From Oscillospiraceae bacterium (GTDB lineage: Bacteria; Bacillota; Clostridia; Oscillospirales; Oscillospiraceae): DNA of 16,896 nt. Below are positions 12,535 through 16,896 of this stretch, one piece after another. The notes under the pieces were generated by a model. That model worked only from the letters and a program-made list of their open reading frames with translations, was not told where the DNA came from and ran no database searches. The translations under genes were made by a program, and so were the position numbers. The stretch's first letter is position 1, and each line of letters begins with the position of its first letter. The stretch covers positions 1 to 16,896 of the forward strand of contig JAJPXI010000188.1 in the NCBI GenBank assembly GCA_021205585.1. Direction: 5' to 3'.

Positions 12535-15500
12535 ATGCAGAATTTAGTCAATCTATATCTGGACAAATTCCAAAAACAGCGCCATGTCCGCCACCGGCTG
12601 ACGCTGATCCTCCTGGCGCTGGCCCTGGTGGTGGCCGCGGCGGTCTATTGGCAGCTGCGCCTCACCGGCGCGGCGGCCACAAACGAGACCTACTGCGGCA
12701 TGGAAGAGCACACCCACACCGAGGCGTGCTATGAAACCGTGCTGGTCTGCACGCAGGAGGAGTCCGAGGAGCACACCCACACGCAGGAGTGCTATGAGGA
12801 GCAGCTGGTGTGTACGCTGGAGGAGCACACCCACACGGTGGCGTGCCTGAGCGACGAGAGCGCCGACGTGGAGACCGCCTCCGACTGGGAGGCCACCCTG
12901 CCCGAGCTGACCGGCGTGCTGGCCGACGATGTGGCGGCCGTCGCCCAAAGCCAGGTGGGATACACGGAGAGCACCGCCAACTTCACCCTGGCCGAGGACG
13001 GCCAGACCCGCCAGGGCTATACCCGCTACGGGGCCTGGTATGCCGAGGGCTTTGAATATGTGGACTGGGACGCCATGTTCGCCTCCTTCTGCCTGTATTA
13101 TGGGGGTGTGGACATCAGCGCCTTCCCCCTGAACTCCGGGGCCTACGCCTGGGCCGCGGAGCTGAAGGGGCTGTCCCTGTATGCCGACGCCGCGGACTAC
13201 ACCCCCGCCCCCGGCGATTTGGCATTTTTTGACGCAGATGGGGACGGCCGGATCGACCGGGTGGGCATCGTGTCCGCCGTCAGCGGCGACAGCCTGACAG
13301 TCATAGAGGGGAACTGGGAGGATGCCGTCTGCCGGAATACCTATTCCCTGGCCGATATTGCGGGCTTCGGCGTCCTGCCCACGGAAACCGCAGCCAATGG
13401 CATCATGACTGCCGACGAACCTGAGCCGGTTCTGACGGCGACTGCCTATACCCTGGCTGATGTAGAAGCGCTGTACGATGCCCTGCCCACAGCGGCAGAT
13501 ATTGATGCAATGACGACATCCGCAGAATTGTACGCCGCCTATGATCAGATGGCGGAGGCCTATGAAGCGTATCTGACGCTCTCTTCCTCCAGCGACATAA
13601 ATGAACTGTTTGATTACATTGAACTTACGTTCGGACGCAGCGGCGGCGGAGCGAGCTATGTACAGTACCTTTTTGCAAGGTTTATTGATGGCATCGTGCG
13701 CGTGGAGGGCTCTCTTGACCTTTTTGAAGCTGTAGACCTATATAACGGAGTTGGCATCACAACTACTTTAAGTTATTCGCTTACCGACGATACTGGGACC
13801 ATCATCACTCCGGGCACCGGCAACAGCTATACGCTGATTATAGAGGAAGATTACACCATAGTGCTGAACTTCAATTGTGCCATTATGTACGAGGGTGTTT
13901 ATACCGTCACGCTGCCGGAGGAAATCGAGGTGACCGCCGATTACGAAACAACTCTAACAATCAGCGAAAATAATCAAACCTATTTAATCGGCAAATATAT
14001 CAGTGAAACGGGAAACCAGGTCGTCAGGTTTGAAATTGACAATTTATATAACTTTGGTAATATTTTCATAGATGGGAATATATGTTTCGCGGTTGTTGAA
14101 AGACAGGATTTTAACCTATTTGGGGGTGCAAATATCCATGTCGATTTGCCAGACCCGACAAAGGGCACGACTGTGGATAAATCCGGGAAATATGACACGG
14201 CAAAGGGCAAACTGACCTGGACGGCGACATTGTCCGGGCATGAGTACTCCACTATCCCCGGAATGGCCCTGACCGATACCATCACCACGCCGGATACCCA
14301 TTATTTTTCACAGGACGATATGACCTCCGGCATTGTATTCACGGCCCGGTATTTCGGCAATGGGCTTTATACCAACCCCACAGAAACTTATGTCTGGACA
14401 GTCACCGATGGGGACCCCAACCTGACATGGACAGACTCGGAGTGGGTCTATACGTTCCCCACGTCCACATTTACGGATGACAATGGGGCCAGCGTCACTC
14501 TGCCCGTTTCTGATGCCACCAACTGGGTCATTACGGTGGTCTACACAAGCACCATGATACCCCAGGCGAGCGGGGGCGTGATCTCCTACAGCAATATGGC
14601 AAGCTGCGACCTTTCCTCGGATGCGACAACGGTCCGGCCCCCGGTGGAGGAGGCGTACATCAATAAGGTTGGCGAATATGTTGCCGGTGACAAAAGCACC
14701 TCGGACGACGACTATATTGAGTGGACGATCACAGCCGTCATCCCTGCGTACTCCGGGCAGGGCACCCCTGTTTTCGGCTGGCGGATCTTGGATGACAGTT
14801 TGTCCGTTGTGGACGAAAACGGGGCCACGGTAGAAACGCTGACGAACACATTCGCCAACAGCAGCTATGTGGAAATTACGGCGACAATTGGAGATACCAC
14901 ATACCAGGTACCTTACTACAGTAACGTGTCCGCTAGCAGCACCGCTTCGGATACGCCACTCGTTTGGATGACAGGCACGGACAGCGGAGTATATTCCTCC
15001 TCCTCCTTAGACAAAGTGAATGCCATCATGTTCTATAACGTGTGCAGCTGCACCGAAACCTCTTGTTCGTTTAGCTCTTACCGTGATGCACTCAGGAGCA
15101 GATATGAAAAAACCTATAGCGAGACATGCAATAATGGCGTAAGTTATTGTATGTGCTGGGAGCAGGCCCAGGACGTGACGCTTACCATCACCTACCGCAC
15201 AGATGTCTCTGACATTGTAGAAAAGTATGGAACGCTGAGCGGGGACTACAGCGTGTATAATCACGCAGAGCTGATGCATGCAATAATAGATACTGATGAA
15301 TCCCCGGTGGATTGGCCAAATAAGACGGAATGTGAGACTGAAGAATTGGTAGACCTCCCGGTCATTATCAGCAAGCGGATGACTACAGATTCCCCAACCT
15401 ATCTGGGCTACGAAGCTAAATTTGAGGTCAGGATCGACAGCAGCATCATCGATTTTACCTCTTTAGACGAAATCACGATTACCGACACCATGAACACAGC

Positions 15501-16338
15501 ACTGACCTTCGTGGAAAGCTCGCTGAAAATCACCTGGGCGGACGACAACGGAAACAGCGGGGTCCTGTCCACAGACTATTACACGGTAACCAACGATGCC
15601 CGGAACAAAACGTTTGAGATCGTGATAGACAGGCGAGTGGTGCAGGCAACCAGCTATGTCCTGGAATACAGCGCAATATGGTATCCTCTTACGGGAAGTA
15701 TAGATACGGCCATCGAAAATACTGCTGAACTCACGATTGACGGGAAAACCTATAGCAGCACCAGAACAGAGGTAATGGATATGTCAGCATTCATGACTGG
15801 CACAAACCGTATGCTGTATATCATAAAGGGAGATGCGGACGACAGCAGTTTGAGACTGGCGGATGCGGAGTTTAATCTCTATTCCGCCGACAACGATACC
15901 CTGTTAGCGCCCGTTACCACGGGAACCGATGGGCAGGGGTCTGTATCATCATCCAACCTAATTCCTTTTCAGGAACATGAGCTTTATTATGTCATAGAAG
16001 CCACGCCCCCGGATGGTTATCAGCTAAACAGCAATAAATATTATTTCTGGTTCTGTGACGATGGGGGACTGGACAGCAATGGGATCGACGACTGTCCGGA
16101 ATGTCAGGACCTTGTGGATGCCCTGATTCAAAGCGGCGTTTCGGAAGAGTATATTTCCAACCCCATCAAAACGGGACAGACGTATATCGAAACCATCTAC
16201 ATCACGGACAGTAAAATATCCTATGATCTGCCCAATACCGGCGGCTCCGGCCTCTGGCCCTATGCCCTCGTCGGCCTGGCCCTGTGCGGCGGGTCGGGAC
16301 TGCTCCTCCTCCGGCGGCGCAGAATGGGAAAATCATAA
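12535..16338 (+). CDS. Large LPNTG-anchored tip adhesin with N-terminal CHAP-like domain
   Basis: A 1267-residue surface protein. A basic head (1-21) and membrane/signal helix (22-41) lead to a Cys/His-rich repeat (53-104), a CHAP/NlpC-P60-like domain (about 130-285), a helical stalk (300-350), several beta domains including MSCRAMM-like modules starting near K549 (KSGKYD) and K711 (INKVGEY), a DUF11-like domain (about 940-1085) and a SpaA/CnaB domain (about 1095-1180) with E-box E1155. The sorting signal L1232-PNTG1236, helix and RRRR tail end it. The CHAP-like domain lacks the expected Cys (D179 in DWDAMF) and His (R242 in RVGIV). AGGAGG lies 7 nt before the ATG. As last and largest gene of the operon it is most likely the tip adhesin. 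The interior is much more A/T-rich than both ends. Ligand unknown. Confidence 0.82.
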   Translation: MQNLVNLYLDKFQKQRHVRHRLTLILLALALVVAAAVYWQLRLTGAAATNETYCGMEEHTHTEACYETVLVCTQEESEEHTHTQECYEEQLVCTLEEHTHTVACLSDESADVETASDWEATLPELTGVLADDVAAVAQSQVGYTESTANFTLAEDGQTRQGYTRYGAWYAEGFEYVDWDAMFASFCLYYGGVDISAFPLNSGAYAWAAELKGLSLYADAADYTPAPGDLAFFDADGDGRIDRVGIVSAVSGDSLTVIEGNWEDAVCRNTYSLADIAGFGVLPTETAANGIMTADEPEPVLTATAYTLADVEALYDALPTAADIDAMTTSAELYAAYDQMAEAYEAYLTLSSSSDINELFDYIELTFGRSGGGASYVQYLFARFIDGIVRVEGSLDLFEAVDLYNGVGITTTLSYSLTDDTGTIITPGTGNSYTLIIEEDYTIVLNFNCAIMYEGVYTVTLPEEIEVTADYETTLTISENNQTYLIGKYISETGNQVVRFEIDNLYNFGNIFIDGNICFAVVERQDFNLFGGANIHVDLPDPTKGTTVDKSGKYDTAKGKLTWTATLSGHEYSTIPGMALTDTITTPDTHYFSQDDMTSGIVFTARYFGNGLYTNPTETYVWTVTDGDPNLTWTDSEWVYTFPTSTFTDDNGASVTLPVSDATNWVITVVYTSTMIPQASGGVISYSNMASCDLSSDATTVRPPVEEAYINKVGEYVAGDKSTSDDDYIEWTITAVIPAYSGQGTPVFGWRILDDSLSVVDENGATVETLTNTFANSSYVEITATIGDTTYQVPYYSNVSASSTASDTPLVWMTGTDSGVYSSSSLDKVNAIMFYNVCSCTETSCSFSSYRDALRSRYEKTYSETCNNGVSYCMCWEQAQDVTLTITYRTDVSDIVEKYGTLSGDYSVYNHAELMHAIIDTDESPVDWPNKTECETEELVDLPVIISKRMTTDSPTYLGYEAKFEVRIDSSIIDFTSLDEITITDTMNTALTFVESSLKITWADDNGNSGVLSTDYYTVTNDARNKTFEIVIDRRVVQATSYVLEYSAIWYPLTGSIDTAIENTAELTIDGKTYSSTRTEVMDMSAFMTGTNRMLYIIKGDADDSSLRLADAEFNLYSADNDTLLAPVTTGTDGQGSVSSSNLIPFQEHELYYVIEATPPDGYQLNSNKYYFWFCDDGGLDSNGIDDCPECQDLVDALIQSGVSEEYISNPIKTGQTYIETIYITDSKISYDLPNTGGSGLWPYALVGLALCGGSGLLLLRRRRMGKS
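12691..12846 (+). repeat. Threefold Cys/His motif repeat in the adhesin N-terminus
   Basis: Three copies of an EEHTHT-x2-C unit (C54/HTH59-61/C65/C72; HTH80-82/C86/C93; HTH98-100/C104), about 20-22 residues apart. The motif recurs in Firmicute surface proteins; metal binding or disulfide formation is plausible but unproven. Confidence 0.7.
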
Positions 16339-16363
16339 CACATACACAGCGCGGGCGGCGGGG

Positions 16364-16409
16364 GCAAGTGGGTTATTTCACAGCATCAGCTGTGGAATAA
16401 CCTACTTGC
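16364..16409 (+). terminator. Terminator hairpin of the pilus operon
   Basis: Arms 16364-16384 and 16389-16409 (21 nt, 19 paired exactly, the other two possible G.U or mismatches) close a 4-nt loop 25 nt after the adhesin stop, followed by an A/T-rich stretch with TTTT at 16414-16417. Confidence 0.7.
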
Positions 16410-16555
16410 ACTAATTTTCGGAAATTTTGATTGGGTTGATAACTGTGGCAAATAGAAAATAAGAAAAAGTCTGGCAAAAATAAAAGACTTGATGGAACCC
16501 TTGCCCGCCGCAACTCAGCAGGACTCGTTGTGCCCTATATCGGCTATGCAGACCG

Positions 16556-16663
16556 CAAGTGGCCAATCTGGCCACCACGGTCTGGGAAAAAACCACTCTT
16601 CACCGAGGGCATACGGCCAGGAAGAAAATACAAATAAAGCAAACAGGCCACATTGGCCACTTG
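16556..16663. repeat. 18-bp inverted repeat enclosing 72 nt
   Basis: CAAGTGGCCAATCTGGCC at 16556-16573 is complementary to 16646-16663 except for one base. Each arm is also partly self-complementary (GGCCA...TGGCC). A miniature element or large RNA hairpin is possible. Confidence 0.5.
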
Positions 16664-16703
16664 AAAGCCGGCATAATGACGAAACAAATTCTTCCTCCAG
16701 GCG

Positions 16704-16729
16704 TAATGCGTATAAATCAATACGCATTA
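16704..16729. repeat. 10-bp perfect palindromic stem, 6-nt loop
   Basis: TAATGCGTAT and ATACGCATTA enclose AAATCA. It is directly followed by the third copy of the GGAA-x-C-x-CTGATT repeat (16729-16743). Confidence 0.5.
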
Positions 16730-16777
16730 GGGAACCGCTGATTTAATCTTCGATTTCACTACCCCATAGGGGCCAGA

Positions 16778-16788
16778 TATGGTATAAT
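16778..16788 (+). promoter_or_regulatory. Extended -10 promoter-like element
   Basis: TATGGTATAAT contains TGG plus TATAAT. No good -35 lies 17 nt upstream (TACCCC), so activity would rest on the extended -10. It points right, to sequence beyond the window. Confidence 0.35.
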
Positions 16789-16812
16789 AATTATAATCAA
16801 AAAGGGAAGGAT

Positions 16813-16841
16813 GGGATTGTGTCAATAGTTTTGTGTAAACG
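16813..16841. mobile_element. Possible terminal inverted repeat of an IS256-family element
   Basis: GTGTCAATAG followed by TTTTGTGTAAACG resembles the TTGTGTAAA core of IS256-family ends. The element body would lie to the right, beyond the window; no transposase sequence can be confirmed in the remaining 55 nt. Confidence 0.25.
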
Positions 16842-16896
16842 TTCAAAAGCTTCTTGCTTCAGTGCAGGTCACTGTCTTCATTAACCCATGACCCGG

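Larger units (their letters stand above)
16410..16896. other. Gene-poor region after the pilus operon
   Basis: No ORF here shows family resemblance; the short frames on both strands overlap each other and repeats. It contains an 18-bp inverted repeat, a perfect palindrome, a promoter-like -10 and a possible IS256-type end, listed separately. Confidence 0.5.

Noticed and set aside
12691..12846. CRISPR-like or simple DNA tandem repeat
   Set aside because: The periodicity is at protein level within an open frame, with variable DNA between units.

Overview
The window looks like a high-GC gut Firmicute of the Clostridia, probably in or near the Oscillospiraceae (Flavonifractor/Oscillibacter-like). 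This rests on Gram-positive surface machinery (sortases, LPXTG proteins), strong AGGAGG ribosome binding sites and GC-rich coding DNA. No RNA gene or CRISPR array was seen.

Layout. (a) 1-4624 is a chromosomal block on the + strand: the C-terminal end of an AbiEii-type nucleotidyltransferase toxin running into the start of mrdA (penicillin-binding protein 2), then a GH13 neopullulanase-like glucosidase. (b) 4625-5234 has no convincing gene but holds hairpins, a terminator and palindromic repeats. (c) 5235-5608 (minus) is a frameshifted remnant of an Rpn/PD-(D/E)XK nuclease-transposase whose C-terminal part keeps its own ribosome binding site. (d) 5667-7149 is a tyrosine recombinase gene (minus) enclosed by imperfect inverted repeats that share an identical 10-bp centre in opposite orientation. 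Just inside the right repeat lies a near-consensus promoter pointing right. (e) 7258-16338 is a tightly packed + strand pilus operon: coiled-coil protein, signal peptidase I, major pilin joined in frame to a class C sortase, LPQTG minor pilin, a second single-TM sortase, and a 1267-residue LPNTG tip adhesin. A terminator hairpin follows at 16364-16409. (f) 16410-16896 is gene-poor and contains inverted repeats, a palindrome, a promoter-like site and a possible IS256-type end.

How it may work together. The signal peptidase and sortases would export, polymerise and anchor the two pilins and the adhesin. Expression appears to depend on the single promoter at 7034-7062, which lies inside the recombinase-bearing segment. 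The simplest reading is a phase-variable pilus whose promoter and invertase share one cassette. The main alternative is a minimal Tn916-like element that landed upstream and supplies the promoter. Other notable points are the stop-less pilin-sortase junction, a CHAP-like domain in the adhesin that lacks both expected catalytic residues, and a low-GC interior of the adhesin between GC-rich ends, which suggests module exchange.
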